A stretch of 64,000 nucleotides of DNA from Hordeum vulgare subsp. vulgare (lineage: Eukaryota; Streptophyta; Magnoliopsida; Poales; Poaceae). Of the stretch, positions 1 to 11,883 are shown in pieces. A program made the position numbers and the translations under genes. The DNA is taken from contig NC_058520.1 of NCBI RefSeq assembly GCF_904849725.1, positions 534,306,083 to 534,370,082 on the forward strand, in the 5' to 3' direction. The notes below the pieces were generated by a model. That model was not told where the DNA came from and did not search any database. It was given only the letters and a program-made list of their open reading frames with translations. The stretch's first letter is position 1, and each line of letters begins with the position of its first letter.

Positions 1-2226
1 ATACCTCGTTTGAAGTAATATTTGAATTTGATTCAAATCAACTTCAAACCTAATAAATGTTAGCTATAATAGTATACCACTTTGCATCCTCATGCCATGC
101 TCATGCATCATCTTGTTGCATATGCTTGTGATTGATTGTTGTCACTCTTTTCGGTAGGCTCCGCTCCTCCGGATTCCACCGAATATCCGACAGACAGATA
201 TTGTCCCTCCTCTGAGCAACAAGGCAAGCAACCATTTTGATCATCCCGATAAATCCCATGCTCTCGCTCCTGCACTTACTTATTGCATTAGGATCAAATG
301 CTTCAAATGCTTTTGCCACGTTAGTTGAACCCACTTCCTTTGCATGACCTATCCTTGTCACAGTAAATAGCTGAACCTTGCAACCTAGCATACCTGGTAG
401 TTGCTTGAGCCATGATGTGCCTTATCCTGCTATGCATGCTATGCTTAGAGTTGTGTATGGTCTGTCATCTGGGAGATGAACACAATTGTGAGAATGTGTT
501 CGGTAAGCAAGGGTTGTGTGTTGAACCTGATTTGGTAAAGCTACCGGTGAAAGGTTGTGTAGGAGTACATGGCGGGTTGTTTCGTTGGAACCGTCCTTAG
601 GAATTGAGTTCCGTGTATGTAATCCAAGACGAGATACTACCACATGCTGGGCCCTGAAATATGACCCCGCTCGACTTATTAATCGCTTAGTACTCGGTCC
701 AGGAGTTGCAAATAGTTTCTGGTGTTTATAGTCATGCTGGAGGCCGTGCATAGTGCTGACCTGAAAGGTGGGCTGTGATGCGGTAGGCAGTGGCACGGTG
801 TACCAAGTGGCACCCAGATGGTGGGCTTGGGAACCCTGCGCACATCATTTGGGGCCGTGGCGGAAACCTCGGCCGGACTTCCGTGCGGGTTACCCTCAGA
901 TAGGCGATAGACCTGGACTAGGTACTAGCGTGGTTAACGGTCGTGGCCGACTCCCTCGCTGGGCTTCCGCTTGAAGGTTGCTGAGGTGCATGACGTGCAC
1001 ATGGCGATAAGTGGCGAGAGCGTGTGTGACTAAGTACACCCCTGCAGGGTTATGATCTATTCGAATAGCCGCGTCCGCGGATATGGACTACTTGGAGACA
1101 TATGTTGTTCACAGATAACTTAAATGGCTACTCATAAAATTGTCAAGATAAGCGTGAGTGTCGTGGACGACATTTCCGTATGGAGACGGAATCATTCCAT
1201 GATGGAGTATTGTTGTGGTGTTAGTGGACTCGTGTGCGAGAGATCAAGTTGTCAAAAGTTGTTTTAAAAATGTAAGTTGTCTAGCCAAGAGTCAAATGCT
1301 GGCTTTCCGCATGAAACCCCACAATACCTTTTTGATACATTGCATGAGTAGATAGTTACCCTAAAGTCTTGCTGAGTACCTCCGTACTCATGTTTGTTTA
1401 ATAATTTTTGCAGAGGTTGTTAATGACCCTAACGGAGGGTTCTTCCTAGACATCGACGACAACGAGTAGCTGGTGTCCCAGCTACGATCTGGCCCTAGGT
1501 TGGGTCTGTAGCATAGTCAGGCCATGTGCCTTCTAGTTTCACCTCTCTATACTCAAACAGTTTTAAACACTTCCGCTGGCTTGTATCTGAATGTCTGCTA
1601 TGATGGGTCGTGAGACCCTTACTGTGTAATATTATGTGTGTGGCTCTTCCGAGCCTCTTAAATAAAGCTTGTATGTTTATGGTTATGTTGTGATGCCATC
1701 GATGTATCTATACATATCGGTATGCCATGCGTACGTGTGTCGTACTTGATATGCATGGGGTTCGATTACCTATCCGTAAACCTTAGTAGCACTCCTTACA
1801 GGGAAATGCCCCTTTGTGATCCAACGAGCCATGGTAGCTCGCTACTGCTCCGGACACATTGGTTGACCGGCATGTGTCCTTCTTAGCTGCTGTGTCTGTC
1901 CTCTTTGGGGAAATGCCACGTGATGTAATGGAGTCCTTGTAGCTTGCTACGACTCGTCTACATTCGCTGGTGATCGACACCTGCTTTGCTGGGTCATGTA
2001 TGCATGTCCCTGTGTGGAACTACCACTTTGGTTTATGACTAGACATGTCGATCCGGGTTCTTTGTCATTGAAATGCTAGCGACATAATTGCATACGTGAG
2101 TCAAAAGGCGCAAACGGTCCCGGCTAAGGTAAGGCTGTAGCCGTGGGGTTAACCGTGCGTGAGACCGCAAAGGGATGCGATGTGTTACAGGCTGGATTCC
2201 TATGGCTTAGGATCGGGGTCCTGACA
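1..2226 (+). mobile_element. Gypsy-like LTR, 5' end outside window
   Basis: No coding frame of substance is present. The stretch ends with a CA terminus at 2226 exactly where a BARE-type LTR is interrupted, so it is the right end of an LTR element inserted into that LTR; bases 2227-2231 (TTCAG) would be its duplicated target, but the partner copy is off the window. An AATAAA at 1661-1666 suggests plus-strand transcription. The style (long, non-coding, GC-mixed, ending in a 'gatcggggtcctgaca'-like terminus) is that of many Triticeae Gypsy LTRs. The family is not assigned. Small ORFs here show no recognisable domain. Confidence 0.65.
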
Positions 2227-2906
2227 TTCAGTATGTTACTTGCCTGAGATCCGATCGTTGGTATCTCCATACCTAGTTCAATATCGTTACCAGCAAGTCT
2301 CTTTACTCGTTTCGTAATACAAGATCCCGTGACTAACTCCTTAGTCACATTGCTTGCAAGGCTTGTTGTGATGTTCTATTACCGAGTGGGCCCCGAGATA
2401 CCTCTCCATCACATAGAGTGACAAATCCCAGGCTTGATCCACGCGACTCCAACAGACACCTTCGGAGATACCTGTAGAGCACCTTTATAGTCACCGAGTA
2501 ACATTGCGATGTTTGATACACACAAGGTATTCCTCCGGTGTCCGGGAGTTGCATGATCTCATGGTCATAGGAATAGATACATTGACATGCAGAAAACAGT
2601 AGCAATAAACTAACACGATCATATGCTACATTTATAGTTTGGGTCTTGTCCATCACATCATTCTCCTAATGATGTGATCTCGTTATCAAGTGACAACACT
2701 TGTCTATGGCCAAGAAACCTTGACCACCTTTGATCAATGAGCTAGTCAACTAGAGGCTCAATAGGGACAGTGTGTTGTCTATGTATCCACACATGCATTT
2801 GAGTTTCCAATCAATACAATTCTAGCATGGATAATAAACGATTATCATGAAAAAGGAAATATAATAATAACCAATTTATTATTGCCTCTAGGGCATATTT
2901 CCAACA
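2227..2906 (-). mobile_element. Partial BARE-1/WIS/Angela-type LTR
   Basis: Read on the minus strand it starts TGTTGGAAATATGCCCTAGA, the hallmark start of the BARE-1/WIS/Angela Copia LTR, and it aligns by eye with the right part of the complete LTR at 35806-37588. It is cut at 2226/2227 by the Gypsy-like LTR. Its outer edge at 2906 abuts the LINE; 2907-2911 (CATAA) would be its TSD. The remainder lies to the left of the window. Confidence 0.85.
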
Positions 2907-3312
2907 CATAAGGTCCTAAGACAGGGTTATTCGATGTCACCGGTCTAATTTAATATTGTTTCTCACATGTTGGTTATTCTTATTGGTCACTCAAAAGAAG
3001 CTGATCTAATTGGATGTTTGATTCTGTATCTCGTAGATGGAGGGGTGTCCGTTCTGTAGCATGTGAATGATGCGATTATTTTCATGGGTGACCTTGCAAA
3101 AGCTAGAAATATGAAGATCATAGTATGTCTCTTTGAGAAATTGTCGGGACTTAAGATCAATTTCAGCAAGAGTGAATTGTTCTGCTTTGGGCGAGCCAAT
3201 GAAGAACAAGAAACATACCGACAATTATTGGCTATGAGATGGGATCTCTTCCATTTAGTTATTTGGGAATAGTCATTCATCATCGTAAGCTCACGAATAA
3301 GGAATGGAAATG
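2907..3312 (+). pseudogene. LINE reverse transcriptase fragment, part 1
   Basis: Conceptual translation in one frame from about 2911 shows the RT region of a plant LINE: KVLRQGYSMSP, then an LVILIGHSKEADLIG stretch, a degenerate active-site box (HVNDAI where LINEs have a YADD-type motif) and LSGLKINFSKSELFCFG. In-frame stops lie after the SPV and SVL residues. The reading continues at 31367 after element A, whose AAATG target duplication (3308-3312 and 31362-31366) interrupts it. The 5' part of the LINE is lost beyond the BARE-type insertion at 2906. Clearly dead. Confidence 0.85.
3308..3312. repeat. Target-site duplication of element A (left)
   Basis: AAATG here is repeated at 31362-31366, directly outside the TG..CA termini of the minus-strand Sirevirus, and rejoining the two flanks restores a continuous LINE alignment. 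Confidence 0.92.
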
Positions 3313-4727
3313 TGGAAGTGCGTTATATCGACTAGAGGGGGGGTGAATAGGAGATTTTTAGAATTTCATCACTGAGGAAATTCCTTTTGAGGAAATTCCT
3401 CACTGATGACTAACTTACAGCGGAAACAGTAAAGGATCAGGAGTGCAAAGTTTCACTACAACAGTTTTTCAGTATGAGGAATGTGAAAACAGATTACACA
3501 GTAAGCAGGCACGCAGAAAACAGATGAGGATTAACTTGCGTGAAGAATTTGGGGTTGAGGAATTTCATAGAAAGTCTTCGGCAAATTCTTCAAATAGTGA
3601 CAGTGAAAATCATCAACACATAATCTCAGGAATATAAAGAGTTGAGGAATTATAACCCGTTTCACAGCGAAGACAGTAGTTGATGACCCAATTCCAACTG
3701 TTGTGACAGTTGTACATCTGGTTTGGAGCGGCTTGGTATTGAAACCAAAAGACACACCGTCCCGGGACACACAGTCCCTACCGTATTCTCCTTGGGCTAA
3801 GAACACACAGTCCTCGCCCAACACTCGTGGTAAGTCTTCAGGGCAGACTTCCAAACCCTCAAAACTTGGTCACCCGGCGATCCACAATTGACTGCTGGAT
3901 TGCTCTAGACCATGACGCCTAACCGTCTGGAGGATGCACAATCCTCAAAGGTAAAAGGCTTCAGTCCCACACAGGAACAACTTCTTCAGTGATGCTCAAT
4001 CACTTTGTTCTCGGTTTGTGGTTTGGTGTTTGGGGTATTTCCTCACTGATGAATTACTCTCGAAGACTCTGAGGAATTTGGGTTGCTCTTATGACAAGTG
4101 TCAGTTTCTAATGGAGCAGCCAACCAGCTAATGGTTGTGGGGGCGGCTATTTATAACCTGGGAGCATCCCGACATGATTTGACATTAATTCCCTTAAATT
4201 ATATGACCGTTGGTGTGGATAAGACCAATGATGTGGCGTGGCTATCGAAACGGTCGAGACCCTCAACTATGAGAGTCCTCATGTCACTCATGTTCCTCAC
4301 TTGAGGCTTTTGGTAGGATTAGGCTTGGGTTGAGCATCATGAGGAAATTCATTCCAATGTGTTACCTCGACCCCCTTTAACAGTACGGTGTTCCTATTAC
4401 TCAAGTGTGAAGAAAACAAAACAGAAAGAGTAAATCTTCATGCTTCAAAGTCTTCAGAATGATTTTCTTTAGGACACACCGAATTCCTCAATGTCAATAT
4501 CTTCATGAGGAATATCAATTTCATCGCAGATTCTTCGCGATTCAATTCTTCAGCTTCAGACCAATTTCTTCAACCGAAGATATACATTTTTAGGGGTCGA
4601 TATTCATCGAATATTTCAAACTCCTAAGTGACTTATAGATCCTATGTACACTCGAGAACACATTAGATACTTAACCTATAAGTCTTTAAACCACCAAAGT
4701 CACTAAGGGGCACTAGATGCACTTACA
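3313..4727 (-). repeat. Element A 3' LTR
   Basis: About 1,415 bp, minus-strand start TGTAAGTGCATCTAGTGCCC at 4727. The outer end has TGGAAG where the partner has TGAAAG (one change). It is adjacent to the polypurine tract, which makes it the 3' copy. It contains the same TATA region as the other three LTRs of this family. Confidence 0.93.
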
Positions 4728-5200
4728 ATCTCCCCCTTTTTGGTGGTTGATGACAACTAGGTTAAGTCTTCAACAGGGATAAAAATATGAAGTGTAAATA
4801 CTCATTTGAGGAATTTGAAATCAATATTCAGAGAGACTCCCCCTGAAGATGTGCATATCTTGAGGATTTTGCTTTTCACAGCAAATGCACATTGATGATT
4901 TAAATCATGGAGATCTCCCGCTGAGTCTTGCAAATCTTGCATACATACGAAATATAGTATGAAGAAATTGAGGATGCATGATGACAAATGGTATCTGATG
5001 AATTCCAGCATGTGTGCATTAAAATTTTGAGGAATAAGCATGAGAAGAAAAACGTTCAAAAGCGTCAGAGTACCATCAGGCTTAAGTTACAAATCATTAC
5101 ATAAAACACTTCAGAAGAGCCAAGAGTTTGTAACTTAAATATAGTTCATAAGCCCCAAAATATCCCGCGTGAAGACTAACTCTCAAGTTTCTCCCCCTTT
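4728..5200 (-). other. Element A multiple polypurine tracts
   Basis: On the minus strand the terminal PPT (AAAAAGGGGGAGAT, about 4741-4728) touches the 3' LTR. Two more purine blocks of the same type lie upstream at about 4845-4835 (CAGGGGGAGT) and 5200-5191 (AAAGGGGGAG). Clustered PPT copies before the 3' LTR are a published hallmark of Sireviruses. Confidence 0.8.
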
Positions 5201-5252
5201 GTCATCAAGTGACAAAAAGGGACAAACTGAAGACTAACGCCCGTGAAGACTT

Positions 5253-8200
5253 TCACTCCTTGGCAGCTGATGAAGATGCGTGAGAATTATTGGGAGCAGT
5301 CTTCTTCCTTGGACCGGTGGCAGTGTCTTGTTGTTCTTCATCAGGTTCAGCAGTGCGGAATGAAGAAAAAGAACTTTCCTCAAGGTCTAGAACTGGAATT
5401 GGCCTGAATTTCTTCTTTGGTGGCCACGACCAGTCAAAGTCTCGCACAAACTCCAATTCTTCAAGTTCCGTCGGAGTCTTCAGATGAGCAAGTGTAGCCC
5501 AGGTGCGATCAAAAACCTCATGAAGATAATGATGGTTAAGCTTCACAGCATTATGCGTTTCATTGAGGGTTTTCACAATGGCGCCGAACTGGCGTTTGAC
5601 CCACTTGTGATTCCGATCCACCTTCTGGTGAAGACTGCGAAGAAGTTCTCTGGTATTCAGCACACGAGGAGCAATAGGACTTGGAGGATGAGTCTCAGTA
5701 TCATCCCATGAAGAATATGCTTCGGGCTCTCTGAACTGGCCATGAAGGGGCCTACGGCCTTCATCAATTACAGACTTGCCTTTTCCTTCAAGAGGCTCGA
5801 AAGTCTTCCTATTGACCCTGATAGGAGGCATATAACCAACATGGTTGTTGAAATCAGCGTGATAGTTGATGCCTGACCTTGTTCTGATGAATCTCATGAT
5901 CCATGGATCATATATCTTGTGGTCAAAAGGACACGTTACATTGTCGGCCAAAGTCCTCAAGAATAAATCATGGATGTTGATAGGAATACCATGGATGATG
6001 TTGAAGAGGATATTCTTCATGATGCCTACGATATCTTCTTCATCATCATGGCCCTTGATCGGCGCAAGAACGCTGCAGAGGACTGTGTAAACTGTCCTTG
6101 GTTCATATTTGAGCTCATGGATGAGGAAAGTCGTTCTTGGTGGTTTCCCCTTAGCCAAAGGCTTCATGAGGACTTCCATCATCTTGTTAGGCAGCTCACG
6201 TTCATCATAAAGCTTCACGGCTTGCTCTGAGGGAATTGACACTGGCAGTTCATGCAGGAGCTCAATGGCAGGAGCCTTGTAGTCTGTTGTTTGCGTCATC
6301 CAGTCAAACACCTAGGTGTTGATGTCTGCGGGATCTCCAGATATGTGAAGAGTGGCATAAAATTGAAGAATAAGCTCACTGTTCCAATCACAGATATCTG
6401 AGCACATTGGGAGAAGTCCAGCTTCATGAAGGACGTTGAGGACTGGAGCCACGCATGGTATTTCTTCAAGCTCAACATGAGAAACATGCATGTGCTGGAA
6501 AATCTTGTTTCTTCCACACAACACACGGGCATAGTAATTGAGTTGTGTCCTCGTCCAAAACTTCAGATGCCTGATGCGAGGCTTGTCATAGGGATTCTCT
6601 CCAATGAAGAACATGCGTTCTTCAAAGAAGGACTCCTTTTGAAACTTTGGCCGCTTGGAGAACAGCTGACGCTGCATGGTCTGAAGGTTTGGCTGTTGGA
6701 CCTGAGGGGAGACAACAATAGCAGACTCTGGGTTGAGGACAACGAAGGCATTGTCTCGGTCTGGTGCATTTTCCTCAGCATGGTCCTCAGGGTGAGGAAT
6801 TTCATCAGCTTGAGCTTTAGGCCGAGGAGCATTTTCTTGTTGCGCTTCGGGCTGAGGAATGGCGTCTGGTTGAGCTTCAGGCTGAGGAATGTCGTCAACT
6901 CGAGCATCCTGTTGAGGGTTTTTCTCCGGAGGAGGAATGGGTTCATCCTGAGCCTCAGCTTGAGGATCTTGCTCAGGAGGAGTTGGGTTAGCCTGTTCCT
7001 CAGGTTGAGGATTTTGCTCAGGACTATGACTTTCATCAGCTTGAGGATTTTCACTTTGTTCTTCCTCAGCTTGCTTGGTGACGGAGCCAGATTCATCAGC
7101 TGGTGCAGCTGATCCTTGTGCAGTTTCTTCATGAGGAATGGAAGGCTGAGGACTGTCGTCAATGCGAATTTCCTCGTCACTATGTTCCTCAGATTCAACA
7201 TCCTTCATTTCCTCATCTCGCCCTTTCTCCTGGTCTTCGCTTGCGAAGGTAACCATTTCATAGGATGGAGCGCTGTTAAGAGGCACAAGATCCAGTGGAG
7301 CATTTTCTTCAAGTGTTTTGAGGGGCTTGGCCTTAGTGTGTTCTTCCGCTAATGAAGCTTTTCTCTTCTTGACTTCCTTTTTAGCAGCCCTTGTCTTTTT
7401 CACGTCTGATGCAGACGGAGTCATTTTCTTCACCTTTGAAGCTTTGGGTGAAGGTGTTTTCTCAGCAGAGACATTTTCATCAGCTGGCTTTGAGGAACCA
7501 GCTGGAGCAGAGTAATCAGCTGGCTTTGAAGCAGCAGCTGGAGCAGGGTCAGTCTCACCAGCTGTAGCAGATTCATCAGCTGGATTTTCCGTGGTGATTT
7601 CCTCAATTGTCGGTTCACCCACACGGCTTCCTTGAGGTATTACCTCAGCATGAGCTGTTTCATCAGCTGGTTCTTCAATCAGAGGCTGAGGAGTTGGAAC
7701 TGGAGGGGCAGCTTTCTTGTTGTAGTTGTTAACAGCGTCAGTAGCAAGTTTGATGAAACTGCTTTTGAGACTTTGACGGTCAGAAAGCTTGGAGTACTTA
7801 TCTGTCAAAGTCGTCAACTGTGCATGTGTTGACACAAGGTCATCAGGCGTCAGGTTGAGGAGATTCTGCTTGAGGAATTTCTCCTTCTTGAGCTTAGCAA
7901 CCTTGACCTGTTTAGCTTGTTGCTCCTTCCACTTGGCCTCGTTGATGAATGTGGCCACCATGTGGCTGATGCCTAGGGGAAGTTTCAAATCATCAAGTGG
8001 AGTGTTGGGGTCCTCATACCAGATATTGATGTTGTTGAGGAGGACTTTTGGGTCCATGGCCAGAGGAATGGAGCTGCCAGAGGCTTGAGCTACCCTCTCT
8101 TGCTTGTTTCTGATCATTGCTTGCAGAGTGTCATCATCAAATTCATCACAACCTTCTGATGCAGAAGGGACCGTGATGATTTTGCTTGGGCTAGGTCTTG

Positions 8201-9028
8201 TTCCTCTCCCAGCTGTTACCTTAGTCTTCACAGGAGTTGGTGAAGACTTAGTCTCCGAGCTTGTTGCAGCTGGGAGTGAGGAGCTGGAGGTAGCGGGCAG
8301 TGGCTTCACTACCGGCTTCTGTTCAGGTTTTGAAGTCTGCGGTTGTGCTGAGGATTTCGGTGCTCAAGGTTTTGGTGCTGATGGTTTTGGTGCTGATGCT
8401 GGAGCTGTTTTCTCTTGAGGCTTTGAAACCTTTGGTTTTGGTGGCACGGACTTTTGTTGAGGAATTGTCATACCAGAAGTCTCAGCAGCAGAGGAAGTAG
8501 CCGCAGTTGAAGCAGCAGCAGATGATTCGTTGAATTTCCTCACAGCAGCCTCTGCCTGCTTCTTGAGCTTTGCCAAGTGTTTTTCCTTTTCATCAGGATA
8601 AGCATCAAGTGTTTTGAGGCTTGAGGGATCTGCTTCTTGATAATGCTCAAGTGGAGCCCGTTTGCCAAGAGGCTTCAGAGCGAATTTCTTCGCATATTTA
8701 GGAGTGACGAATCTGTACTCCTTCCACTCCTTAGCCCAGCGGCGTTCTATCTTCTGAAGCCAAATCTTTCTCTTGGGCATAGTTTCATTTTCATCTGGAG
8801 TGCAGTAATCCAGGTATATATCCTCAGGGATATCTGCGGCAGTATTCTACTCAAGTTTCTTGCCTCCCTTTTGCTTCTTGTCATCCTCCATTTTCTTCAG
8901 TTGAGGATTTTGCTGATGAGATTGAACTCTTGAGGATTCTGATGAGACTTGAAGATTTTCTTCAAGAAACGCTGCAAATGAGTTAATTTGATGAGAACCG
9001 AGAGATTCATCAGCTGACAAGTTTGTAC
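5253..9028 (-). pseudogene. Element A third ORF (envelope-position protein), broken
   Basis: One frame runs from about 9020 to the stop at 5253 (about 1,256 codons) with three internal stops: TAG at 8849-8847, TGA at 8366-8364 and TAG at 6314-6312. The position of B's ATG is TTG here (9020-9018); the next in-frame ATG is at 8891. The N-terminal part is Lys/Glu-rich, followed by low-complexity Pro/Gln/Glu/Ala repeats with basic clusters (KKTRAAKKEVKKRKAS), then a conserved C-terminal region of about 500 residues beginning near FSKRPKFQKESFFEER. I see no signal peptide or membrane segment. The 'envelope' label is positional only; the C-terminal block resembles a plant transposon-associated domain. 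The function is unknown. Confidence 0.85.
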
Positions 9029-9365
9029 CTGTGAACAGAGTATAGTTGCGAGGAATTTGGAGAGGTCATGTGCGTTCTCAGATTTGAAGAAAATGAAAAA
9101 AATTGACAGTTGAGGAATTTGACCAGTGGTTGAGGAATTTGCCTAAGCATACTGTTCTTGGGTTCCAGAGTTGTACAGATCCGAAAATTCGCACAACTGA
9201 GGAATCTCGTGAAAATATTAGATGCTTAGTGAAGTTCATCAATAGTTTAGTGATAGGCAGTGTTTGAGGAAAAGTAACGGATGGATTCTTGAGGAAAAAC
9301 AGATTTCACATCTCAGAGGTAAAATAGTAGATAAAACTTGCTGTAAAAATAGGGTTTTTATTTAC
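9029..9365 (-). other. Putative intron in element A third-ORF leader
   Basis: Minus-strand donor GGGTAAATAAA (GT at 9365-9364) and acceptor CTCTGTTCACAG (AG at 9030-9029). Length 337 nt, identical to the equivalent segment of element B. There is no supporting transcript; inferred from conserved sites. Confidence 0.55.
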
Positions 9366-9638
9366 CCTAGATGGCGCGCATGAAGAACAGAGAAGAGTAG
9401 TAGGAGAAGCTCTTTTGGTGCGTGTCCAATGCGCCCTAACCCGGCAGCAGAGGACGTCTACGGCGGCGGCGGACGAGGATGGTCCGACTCCAGCGTGGTT
9501 TCGGCGACGGAAAAGTCGAGGCAGTGAAGCTCTTCTTCGCCGGCGTCGAGACTTCTAGCGGTGGCGCTAGGGTTTGGAGCTTTGCTGTAGCAGGAGGGCG
9601 ATGGAGTGAAGAAGATTTTACCGAGGGAGATGGGGACA

Positions 9639-9648
9639 TATTTATAGC
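9639..9648 (-). promoter_or_regulatory. Putative TATA box for element A third ORF
   Basis: Minus strand GGCTATAAATATG followed by a pyrimidine-rich stretch and an AACCCTAGCGCC-type leader, 283 bp before the putative donor site. Element B has the same arrangement. This is a gene-like promoter inside the retroelement, far from either LTR. Confidence 0.5.
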
Positions 9649-10049
9649 CAGGCGATAACTGTTGGCGCGAGGAAATCAAACCAAATAGCCCCTGCCTCTA
9701 CTTCTCCGCAAGACACGTGTAGCTCACGAGAGCAGCGGTGGAGATCGTGGAGATCGTGGTTATCCGAACGAGGAAAGTGGGGTTCAGTTACTGTTCATTA
9801 AAAAAAGCATTTTTGAAGATTTGAGGATTTTGTTACAAAATCACCAGCTGACAAGGACGCAGTGAGGATTTCGAACAAAGTTTCAAGTAGAACGCATATG
9901 AAGAATTGAATAGACAGGATGAGAATAGCATAGAGGGAAAGTAGGGTCCGATCACATTCACTTAGATGAAATATCAAATTGAAGAAATAGCTATAAGTGA
10001 ATGTTGTTGAGGACTTGAAATCACAGTCTATCTAGGTAAACAAAAATCA

Positions 10050-10355
10050 TCAAGTGTTTTTGAAGATTTGAATAACTTGAGGATTTTGTGATAAAGCGTC
10101 ATGATGACGAATTTCAGTTTTGAAGAAAAACGATGTTTGAAGAAAATCAAATTTTGAAGAAATGAAACTTTGAAGAAATTCAACATGAGGAATTTCACAT
10201 TTGGCGGTGGCGTGACCCACCATATAAGAATATTGATTACAGACGCCGCATACAATTGTCGTAGGGCCCTGAGAATCAATTTCTTCGTTGATTTCTTCAC
10301 ACTCAGAGTGATATTCTTCATCAGTTGAAGAAAATCGATTCATCGTGTGTTGCAC
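10050..10355 (-). CDS. Element A small ORF between pol and third ORF
   Basis: 101 codons, starting MQHTMNRFSSTDEEYHSECE, lying shortly after the pol stop. The central part has the spacing C-x2-C-x8-H-x4-C (CGVCNQYSYMVGHATAKC), which resembles a zinc knuckle with a longer loop. The first about 65 residues are well conserved with element B (17302-17574); the C-terminus differs. It may be a small zinc-binding accessory protein or the remnant of a longer reading frame; both ideas are inference. It overlaps nothing else and has no recognised family. Confidence 0.4.
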   Translation of the reverse strand: MQHTMNRFSSTDEEYHSECEEINEEIDSQGPTTIVCGVCNQYSYMVGHATAKCEIPHVEFLQSFISSKFDFLQTSFFFKTEIRHHDALSQNPQVIQIFKNT

Positions 10356-10401
10356 ATCTAAGTCATCAATTTTGCATAAGTGTTAGGATGTGTGCATGTT
10401 T

Positions 10402-10691
10402 TTACAAAACATTTGAAGATTCTAAGATATTTAGCTCACACCGCAACTTGCAAAACCTTTTCTCATCCAAGGGCTTAGTGAAGATATCTGCCAGTTGATC
10501 ATCAATCTTCACATGGTCGATGAGGATATTGCCCTTGAGGACATGGTCCCGAAGAAAATGATGACGAATCTGGATGTGCTTGGTCTTCGAGTGTTGTACT
10601 GGATTGTATGCAATCTTGATTGCAATCTCATTGTCGTAGTAGAGAGGCACATTCTTCATGTTGATGTCGTACTCCTTGAGGGTTTGCTTCA
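10402..10691 (-). pseudogene. Element A pol C-terminus (RNase H end)
   Basis: Codes for the last about 96 residues of the Copia RNase H domain ([18 protein letters not shown] through [16 protein letters not shown]) and its stop. It continues directly from the pol segment ending at 24231 in this orientation; element B sits between the two, with CTTCA duplicated. Confidence 0.9.
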
Positions 10692-11883
10692 TGTAAGTGC
10701 ATCTAGTGCCCCTTAGTGATTTTGGTGGTTTGAAGACTTATAGGTTAAGTATCTAATGTGTTTGTGAGTGTACACAGGATCTATAAGTCATTGAGGAGTT
10801 TGAGATTTTTGAAGAATATCGACTCCTAAAAATATATGTCTTCAGTTGAAGAAATTGGTCTGAAGCTGAAGAAATGAATCGCGAGGAATCTGCGATGAAA
10901 TTGATATTCCTCATGAAGATGCTGATATTGAGAAGTCCGGTGGTTCCTGAAGAAAATCACTCTGAAGAATTGAAGCATGAAGATTTACACTTTGTGTTTT
11001 GCTTTCTTCGCATTTGAGTAATAGGAACACCGTACTGTTAAAGGGGGTTGAAGTTACACTTTGGAATGAATTTCCTCATGATACTCAACCCAAGCCTAAT
11101 CCTACCAAAAGCCTCAAGTGAGGAATACGAGTGACATGAGGACTCTCACAGTTGAGGGTTCCGACCGTTTCAATAGCCACGCCAAGTCATTGGTCTTATC
11201 CACTCCAACGGTCATATTGTTTAAGGGCATTAGTGTCAAATCATGTCGGGATGCTCCCAGGCTATAAATAGCCACCCCCCACAACCACTAGCTGGTTGGC
11301 TGCTCCGTTAGAAACTGACACTTGTCATAAGAGCAACCCAATTCCTCAGAGCTTTCGAGAGTAATTCATCAGTGAGGAAATACCCTATACACCGAAACCA
11401 CAAACCAAACCTAGTGATTGAGCATCACTGAAGAAGTTGTTCCTGTGTGGGACTGAAGCCTTTTACCTTTAAGGACTGTGCATCCTCCAGACGGTTAGGC
11501 GTCATGGTCTAGAGCTTTCCACCAGTCAATTGTGGATCGCCGGGTGACCAAGTTTGTGAGGGTTTGCAAGTCTGCCCTGAAGACTTACCACGAGTGTTGG
11601 CCGAGGACTGTGTGTCCTTAGCTCAAGGAGAATACGGTAGGGACTGTGTGTCCCGGGATTGTGTGTCCTTTGGTTTCAATACCAAGCCGCTCCAAACCAG
11701 ATGTACGACTGTCACAGCAGTTGGAACTGGGTCATCAACGATTGTCTTCACTGAGAAACGAGTTCTAATTCCTCAACTCCTTACTTTTCTCGTATTATGT
11801 GTTGATGACTTTCACTGGAACTGTTTGAAGAATTTGCTGAAGACTTTCTCAGAATTTCCTTAACCCCAAATTCTTCACTTCAG
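10692..11883 (+). repeat. Element B 5' LTR, 3' end deleted
   Basis: Aligns to 22817-24009 of the 3' LTR, then stops after 'cttcacttcag' and jumps into gag. TATAAATA at 11263-11270 is the LTR promoter. The lost portion is about 220 bp of LTR. Confidence 0.92.

Noticed and set aside
11564..11863. 99-codon ORF repeated in all Sirevirus LTRs (also 23719-23988, 30165-30488, 3531-3854)
   Set aside because: It lies within the LTR transcribed region, varies in frame-keeping and start between copies, and shows no domain; more likely leader sequence.
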